NCBI GenBank assembly: GCA_029449235.1
Contig: JANATG010000019.1
Location: 62,001 to 126,000 of the forward strand
Reading direction: 5' to 3'
DNA from: Linnemannia schmuckeri
Taxonomy: Eukaryota > Mortierellomycota > Mortierellomycetes > Mortierellales > Mortierellaceae
DNA length: 64,000 nucleotides
Position numbers and translations under genes: made by a program. The notes under the pieces are model-generated. The model was given only the letters and a program-made list of their open reading frames with translations. It ran no database searches and had not been told where the DNA came from. Below are positions 34,455 to 46,570 of the stretch, one piece after another (the stretch's first letter is position 1; each line of letters opens with the position of its first letter).

Positions 34455-34526
34455 TCCTTGGTAGTATAGTGGTGAGTATCTCCGCCTGTCACGCGGAAGA
34501 CCGGGGTTCAATTCCCCGCCAAGGAG
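34455..34526 (+). tRNA. tRNA-Asp (anticodon GTC), copy 2
   Basis: Identical in sequence to the other two copies (72 nt, GTC anticodon, no intron), but both flanks differ from them. Followed by CTTTCTTTT, a Pol III terminator. Confidence 0.97.
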
Positions 34527-34754
34527 CTTTCTTTTGCTGATGCTTTAATCTGTTTCTTTTGTTTTAGTTCCTGTCAATAGAAGGAACAGGGAAAGAGAGG
34601 GATCTTGTTTTTTCCCCTGCCTTCTTTCCTTTCATTCACTTCTTCTTTCGTGTCTCCTGTCTCCATCACATTTTTTTTGCTCGTCAACGCTTGATCTCTT
34701 CACTCTCTCATTTATGTTCATATTCACTTCTCTTTGCTTGTTTCCAGACACATA

Positions 34755-35969
34755 ATGAACAAACCACTTTCACAGATTCTCCTCCCATCGCGGTTCCAAG
34801 TGATCACAAGTTCCCAGAATCAAGTAGTGCAACGGTTGGAGCGTCTGAGAAGGTCCAAGGTGGCACGTGAGGAAGAAGGGCATGTAGTCGTTCAGGGAAT
34901 CAAGACGTTACAAGAACTCGGATCAAAGGGACATCATCGCGTACGGACGATTGGAGTCACGTATGACAAGGAGAAAGGAACGATCCGGTCGCCGGCGTTG
35001 GATGTTGTTACTTCTGTTCAACAGGGAGAAGACAACAGGGAGCAATTGAGTCGTGGTTCGTTGAAGGAGCAAGGGTTGGGGGTAGGAGGGAAGGCGTTCA
35101 AGGCGGATCAGTATATTGCTGTGTCACGAAAGTTGACGACGCGCATTCTGGGTACGGATTCTCCAGCGGCGGAGCACGAGGTGTGGGCAGAGGTGGCGAT
35201 CCCTGATCACAGCGCTTTATTCTCGACTAATCGTCATTCGTCTTCCGCCACGGGCAGTAAGAGTAGTAGGGGCTCGACAGTCGAGAAGCTGCTGGTGTTT
35301 GACCAAGTCTCGGATCCAGGGAACATGGGATTGATGATCCGGTCGGCAAAGGCGTTCTCGTGGAGTGCAGGTTGGCAGACACCAGGGACTGTGGATCCGT
35401 TCAACGACAAAGTGGTTCGAGCTTCCAGAGCACTCTGCCTGGATTTCCCAATGAAGGTTGGAGGACGGTGGACAGAATTGGAGACATTTTTGAAGAACAA
35501 AGAGATGGTACCGTTGGTTGCGGATATGGTTCCTGGTTGGATCTCGCAACAAGAAGGAGGAGCAAGGGAGTCGATGTCAACATCAACAACCCTGGCAGCG
35601 GTTGACCCATACAGACTTTTGTGGTGGAATTGGCCGAGTTCACTATCAAGAAGTAAGATTCCCGAGAAGATAGCCCTGATTATGAGTTCTGAGCATCATG
35701 GTGTAGATGGACGAGGTAGTGCGGGCGAAAGCAATGTTGAGAAGAAAAGGGAGAAAGACGAGGATCGGGTGGCCAAGAAGCGGTTGTTGGGTCGTGCTAT
35801 TCGAGTTTCGATTCCCATGAACCCTGCGGTTGAGTCGATGAATGTTGCTGCAGCTGCGACGGCCATGATGTGGGAGCTCAACCGTGTGCTGGACAGTCAA
35901 GGCAAGAGCAAATCTTCTTTTACGAGGGAAGAAAGTATGGATCTGCAGATCTTTGATAGGGATGCCTAG
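34755..35969 (+). CDS. SpoU/TrmH-family RNA 2'-O-methyltransferase, likely mitochondrial MRM type
   Basis: Single exon, 404 residues from the ATG at 34755; TTTCCAG just upstream may be the acceptor of a 5' UTR intron. An N-terminal substrate-binding region begins ITSSQNQVVQRLERL and includes GHVVVQGIKTLQEL. The three SpoU motifs follow: DQVSDPGNMGLMIRSAKAF (motif 1, Asn and Arg present), IALIMSSEHHGV (motif 2) and RVSIPMNPAVESMNVAAAA (motif 3). SPOUT knots bind SAM and methylate ribose 2'-OH in rRNA or tRNA. The short basic N-terminus (MNKPLSQILLPSRF) and similarity to the TrmH/MRM3 layout suggest mitochondrial rRNA; the target is inference. Long inserts of Ser/Gly and Lys/Glu-rich sequence separate the motifs. 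Confidence 0.9.
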   Translation: MNKPLSQILLPSRFQVITSSQNQVVQRLERLRRSKVAREEEGHVVVQGIKTLQELGSKGHHRVRTIGVTYDKEKGTIRSPALDVVTSVQQGEDNREQLSRGSLKEQGLGVGGKAFKADQYIAVSRKLTTRILGTDSPAAEHEVWAEVAIPDHSALFSTNRHSSSATGSKSSRGSTVEKLLVFDQVSDPGNMGLMIRSAKAFSWSAGWQTPGTVDPFNDKVVRASRALCLDFPMKVGGRWTELETFLKNKEMVPLVADMVPGWISQQEGGARESMSTSTTLAAVDPYRLLWWNWPSSLSRSKIPEKIALIMSSEHHGVDGRGSAGESNVEKKREKDEDRVAKKRLLGRAIRVSIPMNPAVESMNVAAAATAMMWELNRVLDSQGKSKSSFTREESMDLQIFDRDA

Positions 35970-36865
35970 GGTTCTCCTTCCTAGGCAATAAACGTAATCG
36001 ACCAATTAACGAGGAGGAGCGTAGCGTTTCTTGTAAAGCGATGGTCTGGATCATGACCATTCGGCTTTATTTTTTGTTTGTACAAAAACACTCAGTCAAA
36101 GAGAAAAAGGGGGAAAGAGAAAAGGGGGAAAGAAAGGGTGACGATACGCAAAAAAAGGCGAAGACATAAGAACTTGCAGATTGTTGGCAGGTTGAATAAA
36201 GCGTGCACTTGGCGCAGCTCGCCTCTTTTTTTTCTTCGAACTTTCTTTTCTTTCCTTCTCCTTTCCATCGTCACCCCACTTCCTCACCGATATTCAGGCA
36301 CAATCTACTTTTGAATCACTCACTTTCCTTCCCATTCGTCAGTGCTCACCATCGCAGCAACAACCACAGCGACAAATATAAATAGCCACACAAACACAGC
36401 TAACGCCTTCACCTCGAAGACCCTACGACAGTCTTTGACTTTCTTTCTTTTTCGCAGAGGCAACTCTTTAAACAAAATCAAGCCAAGTGGCGCGTATGCT
36501 ACAGCGTTTACTTTTCACTCCATTCAATTACAGACATGGGATTAGTATGTTTGTTTACCTTTGTCAAGCAGGTCAGCTACGATTTGCCTAGCACTGTCAG
36601 ATACATCGACAATCTCAGTAATCTACCCAAAGAACTCAGCTAACTAGTTATTTATTGTATAATCAATGATGAGTGTTTTTTAGCAACAATGGGTTTTCAG
36701 GCTGTGCGTTTACCAGTATAAGCCTAAAACATGGCACCTAAAATCTAGTAAATAAACTGCATCCACATAATAGCAATGTTGCTAACAAAAACATACTTGA
36801 GGTTACGATATTAGTTTATTGCTATATGCGGGACTGAGTGAAAAGTTGGAGTTGAGCATACCGAA
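35970..36865. other. Intergenic between converging genes
   Basis: About 0.9 kb between the 3' ends of the SpoU gene and the deubiquitinase gene. A/T-rich, with a TATAAATA-like stretch near 36379 and leader-like CA-rich sequence to 36540 but no credible frame after it. It could hold a non-coding transcript; nothing firm is seen. Confidence 0.4.
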
Positions 36866-39800
36866 TTACAGGTTTGAGATGGTCCTGGTGAGAGGCGCGT
36901 GTGCCCTACTACTCTGCAGGCCTGACTTTCTAAAAAACAGCATGTATGGGGTCTCTGTCCGACTGTTGGCCAGAGTCTGTTGCATCGTTTCAAAACTGGA
37001 CACCGTAACGCTGGTGTCGTTGTACAGTAACCACGTTGATTCTGCCGCCGCCTCTGAAGGCCTGGATGAAGAAGAGGCGCCATCGGAGTTAGTGCTTGTA
37101 GAGGAACCGCAGTCCTTGGCATAGGTGTAATAGTGTCCATGGTTGGCTGATTGTCCCGTGTGGATGACGACGGCGTAGAGCTCGTACCCTTGAAGGTCAT
37201 GTCCGTCCTGAACCTTGAGCTGAATCGACTCTGCCAGGCGGATCTAGAAAAGAGGGCAGCGATATATTAGTCAGGCGCCATTCAAAAGTCTGAAGCCAGG
37301 AGGGGCCCAAGACTTTATGAGATAGACTACGGTCTTACTGGGGTGTTAATTTTGATCCGCCGGGATCTTTGAACATCGAACCGGAAACGATTCAATGAAA
37401 TGATGAGGCTTATGGGAAGCGAGGCCAGCATTGTGTACTATGTGCAAAAAAAAAAAACGTAGAGGTTGAATCGGAGTTGGTGGTATAATACTTTGGTGGC
37501 GTTTTGTGTTTGGTGTCGAATACTTACTCTTGTGGCGGCTCGCAGTGCATGACACTTATCACAGTAGTACATGTTGTTGTTCTGTTCATTAAGCTCCTCA
37601 ACTGAAGGAAAAACATCCACCACAGACTGCAGATCCAGAGATGAATCTATCGAGCACATAGGATAGGTCAGCCATCGAGCGTGTCAACTTTGTAAGTGAG
37701 AATTTCGGCCCCCCATGAGATTGAAAGTCAATCCGCTGAAAAGCCGAGTGATGTGCCTTACCAGTAGCAGGTAGAGGAATGGCCAAGTCATAGAACCCTT
37801 CCTTGTTTGACGAGACTGTCCCGCAGACACTGCACTTGATCTGATTCACAACTGTGCCATGGAACGAAGAGAGCGTCTGTTTCGACGCAGGATCCTCGTC
37901 CTCCATCAAACTGAACAGGATTCTATAGAGACAAGAGAAAAGGGGCCGTGTAAACTGATGGTTAGCTGCGACGAACTTTTGAGAAGTTGCTGAGTGGGTG
38001 TGAAGCGAATAAATCAGAAAGTTACTTTGTGAACTCCGCGGCATCCTGTTGGTGTCCATCATTGAGCCAGTCTGGCAGTGCCTTGTAAAGTGTTAAGGGC
38101 GTGTAAATTGAAAGACGAGACGTGGCCATTCCTGTAAACGTCTCGCGCAGACGAGCCGTCAGTGCCTTGCCTGGTGGGACCCTACAGTGAAGGAACTCAG
38201 AAGACAGTTAGCAGAGTTTTTAGGTCGCATCGAAGTCATACATGATTTAGGTCTCCTTAGAGCCTTATAAACATACTTCGCGGTGTCGTTCAGGATAGCC
38301 CTTGAAAAGTCACCGGAGCAGAACAGGGCTCTGAGAGCACTGTTCATAAAGCAAGAATTGCCCAAGTTAACTAGTCCCACTTTTCCCAACGGTTGAACAA
38401 GAGCAGCCTTCCTCCTCAGTCCTGCCGAGGTGTCTAGTTACATTTGGAAGATATGTTGTGTCAGACAGAGTCTAATATCACATTTGGTAGCGTAAAAACA
38501 AGGTAACTCCGAATAACAACCTACTTTGAATGTGAAGTCCCTTTTTCCACGAGCTTTCCTGCATGGTACGCAACGCTTCGGCTTTCGAAACTATGGGCTA
38601 AACGTGGGTTATGATTGAAGTTAGAGTTACATCCATGCGTGTCGAAAAGTTGCTGAACACTTCATGTTGTTGACATTGTACACACGTACCAGATCCAATG
38701 CCATCCGTGCTTTCTGAACTTTGGTCCCGATATCGTCAACATCGCCAAAATGAATAACCAGAGTCTGCGCCAGACTGCACACCTCAGTGGCAAACTCACA
38801 GTCCTCCTATAAGATCGACAACAAGAAATTACCAGGCGATCATGAATTACATACATCCTTCTTAACAAAAGTGTTCTATAACCATAAGGAAGAAGCAAGA
38901 GACTTACTGGTGTTTTACGGCATGGAACGACAAGAGGGATCAGTCCTTGAGAGATGTTTTTGAACAGGACGTCCGAGTGGTGGTATCCGAGAAGAATGAG
39001 CCTCAACACAGGTAATGCGTCATTTCTCCGCTCCTTAAATGCGAGCTGTCTTGCGACTACAGTTTTAGTGAACAGAGAATAGACAGGATATGTGAGCAAC
39101 AAGCTGCTACATTGAGAGACAAAAAGACGAGGAAGCATCAGTGTCTGCACCGCGCCTTACTCTTGTATGCATTCTTGTCTGCAAGTTCGCGAAGAATCAT
39201 GAATTCTCCTTGTGACGCGAGACTCTCCATGAGTGACACGATCCAAACGCCTTTGGTTAAACAAAGAAGAGAATCCAAAAAGTTAACTGGCGGTCATGCA
39301 ATCAGTCAAAAGTAATGCTTGCCAAGAAGAAGTTCAGCCTCGCAGTTCACAATTACCTGTTCCTGGCATGTCTGTCGTCACAAGCCAGTCAATAAGACGC
39401 TGGATTGGGAGTTGAAGCCTCCACAGGGCAGAACGATCCATGCCCTGGATGAATGGCTCAACGTCTACATTATGCAGGAGTGAAAATCAACCGCTGTTTA
39501 CTTAGACAATCGATTACAAGGGAAGCAAGTAGTCTCTACTGAACAAGCAAAGATATTTCCAGACTTACATGATGTAAAGTTGGCTGGCACGGCTCCCACA
39601 AGGCGCCCAATGGCGAGAGGGCATTCCATTTGTGTGTCCGAAAGGTAGAAAAGTAGGTGAGGCAAAGTCAACACAACGTTGTCAGGCCTGGCATTGGACA
39701 GTAATATAAGCAGTGTTAGAAACAATGTCTGCGCTCTCCTATAGAAAGCACAGATTCATGGACATGCCGCTGGCGTACCTGTCATCCCAGCATTGCCGCA

Positions 39801-40917
39801 AGAGCAGGGTCGCATTTTTTGTTGACTGTTGGCAGGCTTCCTGACTTGGTCCTGAGGCGACTGGCGAGCTTGCGATATGGTCCACCAAAAACTAGCATCG
39901 ACACAAGATTGTAGTGAGTCGTCAAGAGCTTTATTGAATGTGCGTAAACAATTACTAGATTGCTCGTAGAATCAACGTTTACCTGTATGTAGTTGCTCAC
40001 TACCAAGGGCCGGCTTGCAGGAAGATTGACAAACATGACAATGAAGATACCCTGCAGCACACAGAGGCAGGTCGTGTTAGCTGTTAGCAACAATAGTCTA
40101 CCCCAATCGTTCTTGCTCACAGGCAGATGGAGGGCCAATGAGGAATGCTCACCTGGAGAGTGTAGTCTAAGGGTGGTTGGACGCCGATACATTTTTTTTC
40201 TACAAAAGTGTGCAGAACCGTCATGTCCCGCTCCAGTTCCAGTTTATCATCCTCTGTCAGCGCAGTTGCTATTAAACAATTTTAGATCAGTTGATCGTCA
40301 GTCGAATTCATATTTTCCCTCCATATGGTTGCGCATGAGGGAGATACGTAATTAAGGAAGAGGTCTTGATTACCTTCTTTCCGGCGGGCGACCTGAACCA
40401 TGAACATGATATTCCTGACATAGTCCATATTCTATGACACCAAGAAGAGATACAGTGTGTTAATGAGGGTGTGTTCCTATTCCATTTGTCTCCTACTCTT
40501 TCTTCCACATGTCTGGCATTGAACTAAAAGCGCCAACGTACGGTGACTGTGCTGGAGACTTTGTTGTGGAACCAGTCCGTGTGCAAGACAGCCCAGAAGA
40601 GGTCACGGTGAGCATTGCTGACAGCCTCGAGGATCCTGTCTCCTGTCCAGTCGTCAAGGAGAGTCCTATTCTATGTACCATATAGTCTTGGTGAGTTAAT
40701 TAGGATGGGTATCAATGTCTATCATCCAGCAACAGCAGCAATTGAAAGGTATAACTACCGAAGCGGTCTTCAGCTCGAGGCCGAGGTCGAGGAGGAGGGA
40801 GGCGTCGGGCTTTGAGAGGGTTGAGACACCTCTAGTGAGGAGGGTGTTGATGGCTCTTTTCTTGTCGTTGTCTAGCAGGTGTAGTGCAGCGAGCACCTTC
40901 CTGATGACCGTCTCCAT
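36866..40917 (-). CDS. USP35/USP38-type ubiquitin-specific protease
   Basis: Eighteen exons, all phase-consistent, 789 residues: 40917-40759, 40670-40542, 40431-40374, 40268-40153, 40051-39983, 39891-39779, 39687-39569, 39464-39357, 39250-39161, 39056-38908, 38806-38690, 38597-38525, 38433-38277, 38181-38026, 37922-37762, 37646-37528, 37437-37339, 37243-36866. Residues 1-440 form a helical-repeat-like region (for example LPIQRLIDWLVTTDMPG and TGVWIVSLMESLA) resembling USP38. The USP catalytic domain then starts at GLVNLGNSCFMNSALRALF, catalytic Cys461. QQDAAEFTKILFSLMED, two Cys pairs (CSVC and CDKC) for a zinc ribbon, and the His box ANHGHYYTYA (His701) with WLLYNDTSV complete it. It should cleave ubiquitin from substrates; targets are unknown. 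The start is the first ATG in the first long exon. It shares a short upstream region with RAD17. Confidence 0.93.
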
Positions 40918-41218
40918 TGCGAGTTTTGTTCCCTGTTGTTCTGAATGTGTGTGAAAAGCGTGTATATATATGTGTGTGGTCAAAAGAAGAAACAAAAGTG
41001 AGCCGAACCAATTCGCCGCCCAAAAATATAAAATGCAGCGAGTGGCTTTTCGGGACTCGAAAGGAGCGAACAAAAAAAGGTTTAAAGAAACGCGTCGTAT
41101 GATCGCTCTTTCTTTACTTTCGCAACTACTCTCCTTGCACACTCATTTAACAAGACTTGTTCATCCACCCACACAAGCACAACAGCAACATCCAAAGAGA
41201 ACACATTTCGCTTTGTCA
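40918..41218. promoter_or_regulatory. Bidirectional promoter, USP35/38-like and RAD17
   Basis: Only 301 bp separate the two divergent start codons. The region contains AT-rich TATATATA-type sequence (40960-40970) and a TATAAAA-like element (41025-41032). Shared control is inference. Confidence 0.6.
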
Positions 41219-44200
41219 ATGCCGCCAAAGCGAACGACAGTAAATAACCTCTCGGCATAACAAAATTGTCATCCATTTCCATATAAAGAAAGCAAAAACA
41301 TAACCGTGTTTTCATTTCATCATTTCCTTCCATGTCCTCTAGAAAAAGTCGACAGCGGCGCCGGTACCACGGAGGGCACCAACGCGGGAAGCAAAGACCC
41401 GGTCAGCTGCCACCACAGCCTCGCTATACAAAGACTCGGAAGCATACATGGAGGAGGATTTTTTATCGGACATATCAGACCCCGCCAGTGAGATTGAGAG
41501 TGACACTTTGGATGGAGTGATCGACAGCGAGGAGGAGACATTTACCAGGCCGCGCGGAGGACGAGCAAAGAAGGCACCAGCCAACGGAGCCAGCAACGGC
41601 AGCAAGTGGGGCACTGCTACTACGGCGGCAACCAAAAAGACAAAACCTCCAAAGAACAGCGGTTCGCCAGCAGAACCAACATGTGCTACATCTACATCAA
41701 CAGCAGGATCAAAACGAAAGGCGAGCGAGCTCAAGTTCTCTCCTCTAGGAATGAGTCCTTCGTCATCGCAATCTTCGCCCTCGGTACGATCCTCGTCGAA
41801 CACGCCAATCCTCAGCCCACTTGCAGGAGGTAGTAACAGGAAATGGAACAGTTGACAAAGATGATTGTCATTATTAGCGATATGTCAAATATTTCCAATT
41901 CGTCACTAAACGGGAACTAATATCCTTGTTATAGGTCCGGAGTCAGCGGAGGACCAATGGGCTGAAAAGTATGCACCAAGGAACATTCAGGAGGTCGTCA
42001 TTCACAAGAATAAGATTAATGACGTTCGCGAATGGCTTCGGATATACACAGTACGTACCGCATTCTGGAAACCGATATGTACCCCAGATCTATATGATTC
42101 GCCTGGCACCGCCTAACACTCACCGCCACACTCGATCATAGAGCCCATACGATACTCGGCGGGACACCTCAGGAGGTGCTATACTCGTTTTGACCGGACC
42201 TGCAGGATCAGGGAAGACAGCAGTACTGCGTAATCTCGCCCAGGAGATGGGACTTCACATTGTCGAATGGATCAACTCTATCAACGCAAACAACATCATC
42301 CAGCGACCAGTTATGCCGGGCCAAGAAAAAGAAGCCTGGCGGCCAGCCAGTCTTGATGAAGGTACCAACATCAGTAATATCCTCTATTACTTGCAGGTGT
42401 AGCTTTTCTCACTGCGGAGCAAATGACTAAAAGTCAATTCTCTGAACATTTCACTATAGAGTACGCTCCTGTGATGCGGTCGTTTCAGGAGTTCTTTTCA
42501 AGGGCACACCGCTTCAGCCCGTTGCAGCTCTCCAGTGGTAAACCTCAGCAAAGCCAGACCCAGAACACCATGGGAGGCCACAACTCTAGCTCACCAACAT
42601 CAGCGTCATCAGCAACAGAATGGATGCAAACACCTCGAACCGGACCGGGAAAGAAAAACATCATCCTTATCGAGGATCTTCCGCCGGTATCTGCTTTATC
42701 TTCACGAAAGATCTTTCAGGACACCATCCACAATTTTGCCAACTCAAGGGCCAGCTCTTCGTCTGTTTTAGTCATTATTGTGAGCGACGTCTTTTCCAAA
42801 CAGAGCACCGAACTTCAGTTTTCAAACACTAGAGAGTCCAGCGATCCAGCGTTGACCATGCGGACACTGCTTCCTCCTTCAGTTTTGGGCAAACTCGATT
42901 CGGGAGCAAAAAACGATAATGCCAGGATCCGGCAAATCAAGTAAGAAGCAGTAGCATATCTTCCTGGGCGGATTGTTGGTGAATCGTAGACTTTTGCTGC
43001 AACTATCAAGCACCTATCGCGTTTGTTTTGTTTTCGTTGTATTGTACCATTAGGTTCAACCCGATTGCACCGACATTTGTGAAGAAGGCTCTGAAGAAAT
43101 TAATGGGACAAGAGTTCAGAAGCAGGTCAACCTACGCACCCGATTCGTCCGAGATTGAACAGCTGATCGAGATATATGAAGGCGACATTCGAGCGATCAT
43201 CAATGCCCTCCAGTTTATGTGCTATTTGCCCAGCAAGCGCCGCCAGCAATTTCGAAAGGCTGCAAAGCAACTGGAGGAAGACATGGAAGGACTAAGCACC
43301 CTTGAGTGGTAACGAGCAATTTTCATCACTTTACTGTTTGATGTCGATAACGGAGTAGACTGCTTGAACGTGTGTTGGGGCTACTAACTTAGACATAACC
43401 CTTGATGTTACTTTTCAGGTCCTTGCAAGGACAGGATTCTTCACTTGGGATATTTCACGCTGTCGCCAAAGTCATGTACAACAAGCGTATGTATAACGAT
43501 GTTTATCAGGAACTTGCATGCTACAGAAACACCTAATTAGCAGGACATTTACCAGATAACTCTGCTCGTTTACAATAACCATCATAGGTGACTGGAGCGG
43601 ACCACAGGAGGAATTTGACTGCGACATTGTCAAAGTGCCATCCAACGCTTGGCACAAAAGGCGCCCTCCCTTGTCGTTCAATCCCGAAAAGGTATCGCTT
43701 GCTTTTTTACAGTTAGATTTCTATACTTTAATTTATGCTCAGTTTGAGTTGTACCTGACATTTTTGAGGTCCTTTCATTGCATCATTAGGATCTGATTGA
43801 AAAGCTACCAGTAGAACCGGATTTGTACACACTCATGCTGCACCAGAACTACACGAAGCACATGAATTCGATCGAAGAGTGTGCAACCGCCATGGAGTAT
43901 CTATGTGTTGCAGACCGATTCCAATCTCACCCGTCTTTTGGAAACGCTGGATACACACAAACGATGCAGATGCAGCCCTACATGACATCTGTCGTCGTCC
44001 GGGGAATGCTCTTTGCGCCCACCTCAGCAGGGCCAGCGTCAGCAAATTCGTTTGGTGGGCCCAAGAAACACTTTTGGCCAGAATTCTTTGCTGTCAACAG
44101 GACTGCTCGGGCCAACGACGAGATGTTTTCAGAAGTTGCTCATGATCTTGCGGGCAGGGAAGCTCATGGACTCGCAACTGGTTCAGTCACTGGGCCAGGT

Positions 44201-44721
44201 AAGTAAACTAAACTTTACACAGGATGGGCTGATCAAGGTGTTGGGTTGTTGACGACGATTTGTGCCTTGGAATAGCCTATTGATACACCACAATATTCTT
44301 TTTTCAATACGCATTAGGGTTCATTCCGAAGGCTGTGATTCGCCAAGAGTTGGTGCCGATGCTGCACAAGTGTTTGCTCATGGATCCATATAGGCCGATC
44401 TTTCAACAACTGCTGCGAGGCAGCTCTAAGACCTTTGTTCGTCACGGCGCGGGCGCCTATGGCACAAAAGCCGGGATTGTCAAGAAGGAGTTTGGTGAAG
44501 GCGATGAAGGTTTTACTGAGGAACTGGATGCTGGCGCTGATAGTACACCGTCTTCATCTGGAGTTGCGGACGAGATCGGAGGTAGCCAAGGCTCTAGAGC
44601 GAGATCTGGATCAGGGTTCGGTACTGGATATGGCAAGGGCAAAGTGACTGGTCAGCAACAGCGTACTCCGGTTGACCCGTCGATCGTCGATGACGACCCC
44701 ATCGAGGACTTTTCAGACTGA
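41219..44721 (+). CDS. RAD17: RAD17 (yeast Rad24-type) checkpoint clamp loader
   Basis: Ten exons: 41219-41239, 41343-41829, 41935-42050, 42142-42361, 42460-42940, 43054-43308, 43419-43486, 43588-43691, 43790-44198, 44318-44721; 854 residues. Exon 1 encodes only MPPKRTT. An acidic/Ser-rich N-terminus (to ~170) is followed by EDQWAEKYAPRNIQEVVIH, the AAA+ entry motif. Walker A GPAGSGKT lies at residues 227-234 and the Walker B-like IILIEDLP further on. Sensor-type INALQFMCYLPS and DLIEKLPVEPDLYTLMLHQNY follow as in RAD17. The protein loads the 9-1-1 clamp at damaged DNA and is needed for ATR signalling (family knowledge). The C-terminus ends in an acidic DDDPIEDFSD, comparable to the conserved RAD17 tail. 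Longer than the human protein (~680 residues) mainly through disordered inserts. Confidence 0.94.
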
Positions 44722-45477
44722 GCGAAAACAGGACATCGCTACTCATGACAACTGTAACGAATACAAACAATTATGCTTGGTGATTATATACATCTATCAC
44801 AACACCAATTGGCGCAACAGCGTGTTCCTTCAACGCTAGCAACCATACTTGGTCCACAGTCTCTTCACTCTTTGTAGCATAGCTTTTTTTCTTTTTTTTT
44901 TTTTTTTTTCTTTTTCGCTGTACAATATTCTCGACTTCTCATTAAAACAATAACGTTTGGACCATGACTCATTGGTTCCATTGCAAATTGCATGGTCTAG
45001 AAGCTGCCAGAAAGCAACTGCGGCTAAATGGCAAATGAGACTGACCGTTGCCACCACCCCAGCCCATAATAAATTACTCTTGGTTACTCCACAAGAAGGA
45101 TTCTTCCATTTCTTTATCTTTTCGAGGGGCAAGAGTAGGTTTGGTTGGAAGGACACCCTTTGGATCCAATGGAGAATCCAGGTCTGGCCGCAGCACCCTC
45201 TTAGTCGTCATTTTTTGAGGGATAAATTTCCAAATTAAATGGTTTGTTTGATCTCCGCACGGAAGATGTGTAATCAACCAAAGGGCTTCCCTTGACTTGA
45301 TCATGATTATAAAAGAAGCTACTTCTTCCTCTTCTGCTTTTGTTTCTTTCCTTACTCAACAACAACACTCACCATCAACACACAACACTCTTTGTTTTCT
45401 CGACCTCTTATATCGAGAAAATATTTTCCTCTCCACACAAGCGACACACCTTTACAACAAAACAACACATATCAACC
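44722..45477. promoter_or_regulatory. RAD17 3' flank and MBF1 promoter
   Basis: Contains a T-rich tract (44885-44915) after RAD17, then a TATAAAA element at 45308-45314, 164 bp before the MBF1 start, and a CA/CT-rich leader. No gene seen. Confidence 0.55.
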
Positions 45478-46029
45478 ATGTCTGGAAACATTGGCTGGGA
45501 CGATGAGATTGTCCTTCGCAAGAAGCCCGATTTCGCCAAGGTGACTCGCTCGGCCTCCGACATCAACGCCGCCCGTCGTGCGGGTGCCGTTGTAGCGACC
45601 GAACGTAAGGTCGTCTCGAATGCCGGACATGTCGGTGAAGATTTCCGCAGGATCGCCAAGTTGGCAGAATCGGACGAGATTGTTGCGCCCAAGGCCGTCT
45701 CGATGGATGTCGGTAAGGCCATTGCCAAGGCTCGTATTGAGCTGAAGTTGAACCAGAAGGACCTTGGTGTCAAGGTTAACGAGAAGCAGACTGTGGTAAG
45801 TACTTACTAGTAGCTGTGGATGAGAGAAGATGATGCAGTGTTCGTTTTTATTTTTCTATGCAATGGTTCTAACGGTTTTTATGTTTGTCTTGGCGAATGT
45901 TAGATTAACGACTATGAGGCAGGAAGGGCCGTGCCAAACCAGCAGATTCTTGGAAAGCTCGAGCGCGTACTAGGCGTCAAGCTTCGTGGCAAGGACATTG
46001 GATCTCCCCTGACCTTTGGCAAGAAGTAA
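45478..46029 (+). CDS. MBF1: Multiprotein bridging factor 1
   Basis: Two exons, 45478-45795 and 45904-46029; 147 residues, the usual size. The N-terminal MBF1 domain shows [13 protein letters not shown] and [19 protein letters not shown]. The C-terminal Cro/C1-type helix-turn-helix is [45 protein letters not shown] and [15 protein letters not shown]1 bridges TBP and bZIP activators (Gcn4 in yeast) and also associates with ribosomes. Highly conserved, compact gene with a TATA element and short leader. Codon use is C-ending-rich, as expected for high expression. Confidence 0.97.
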
Positions 46030-46539
46030 AACCCGCACAGTTTCAGGACAGGAGCTGATTACTCCCTTCCTTTCAAGCACCTCTTACACAACCAAAGCCA
46101 TTAGCGAGTACATATCTCAAGGAGCATGGTCACCTTTTTAGTTCGCATGTTTTTCAGTTCTTTGTAGCAATACCTTTGTATGTTTTTCTCTCTTTTCTCC
46201 TTTCTTTTGTTTTACGCCTCCAGCAAACACAACCCATACGCCATCTGCCCGTCCCTTAATCGGATTAGACAAGAAACAAGCACTATCTCTTTTTTTTTTT
46301 TTTTTTTTTCTTTTGGACCAGCTGCGCCCTTTTTGAAGGCGTTCACTGCGTCACTTTTTTCTTTTTTCTTTTCGTCCCTGCTGCAGAACAACCCGTTGTA
46401 CAATATTCTTCCTCCCTCCTTCCTATTCTCTTTTCAAAATAAAAAAGAATCTTCTGCGCCATGGAAGCATAAAAACGAAATACCCTCATTCATCCTGCGA
46501 AATGTCTCATCGATTAGCATTATGACACTATCCGCCTCC

Positions 46540-46570
<31 letters not shown>

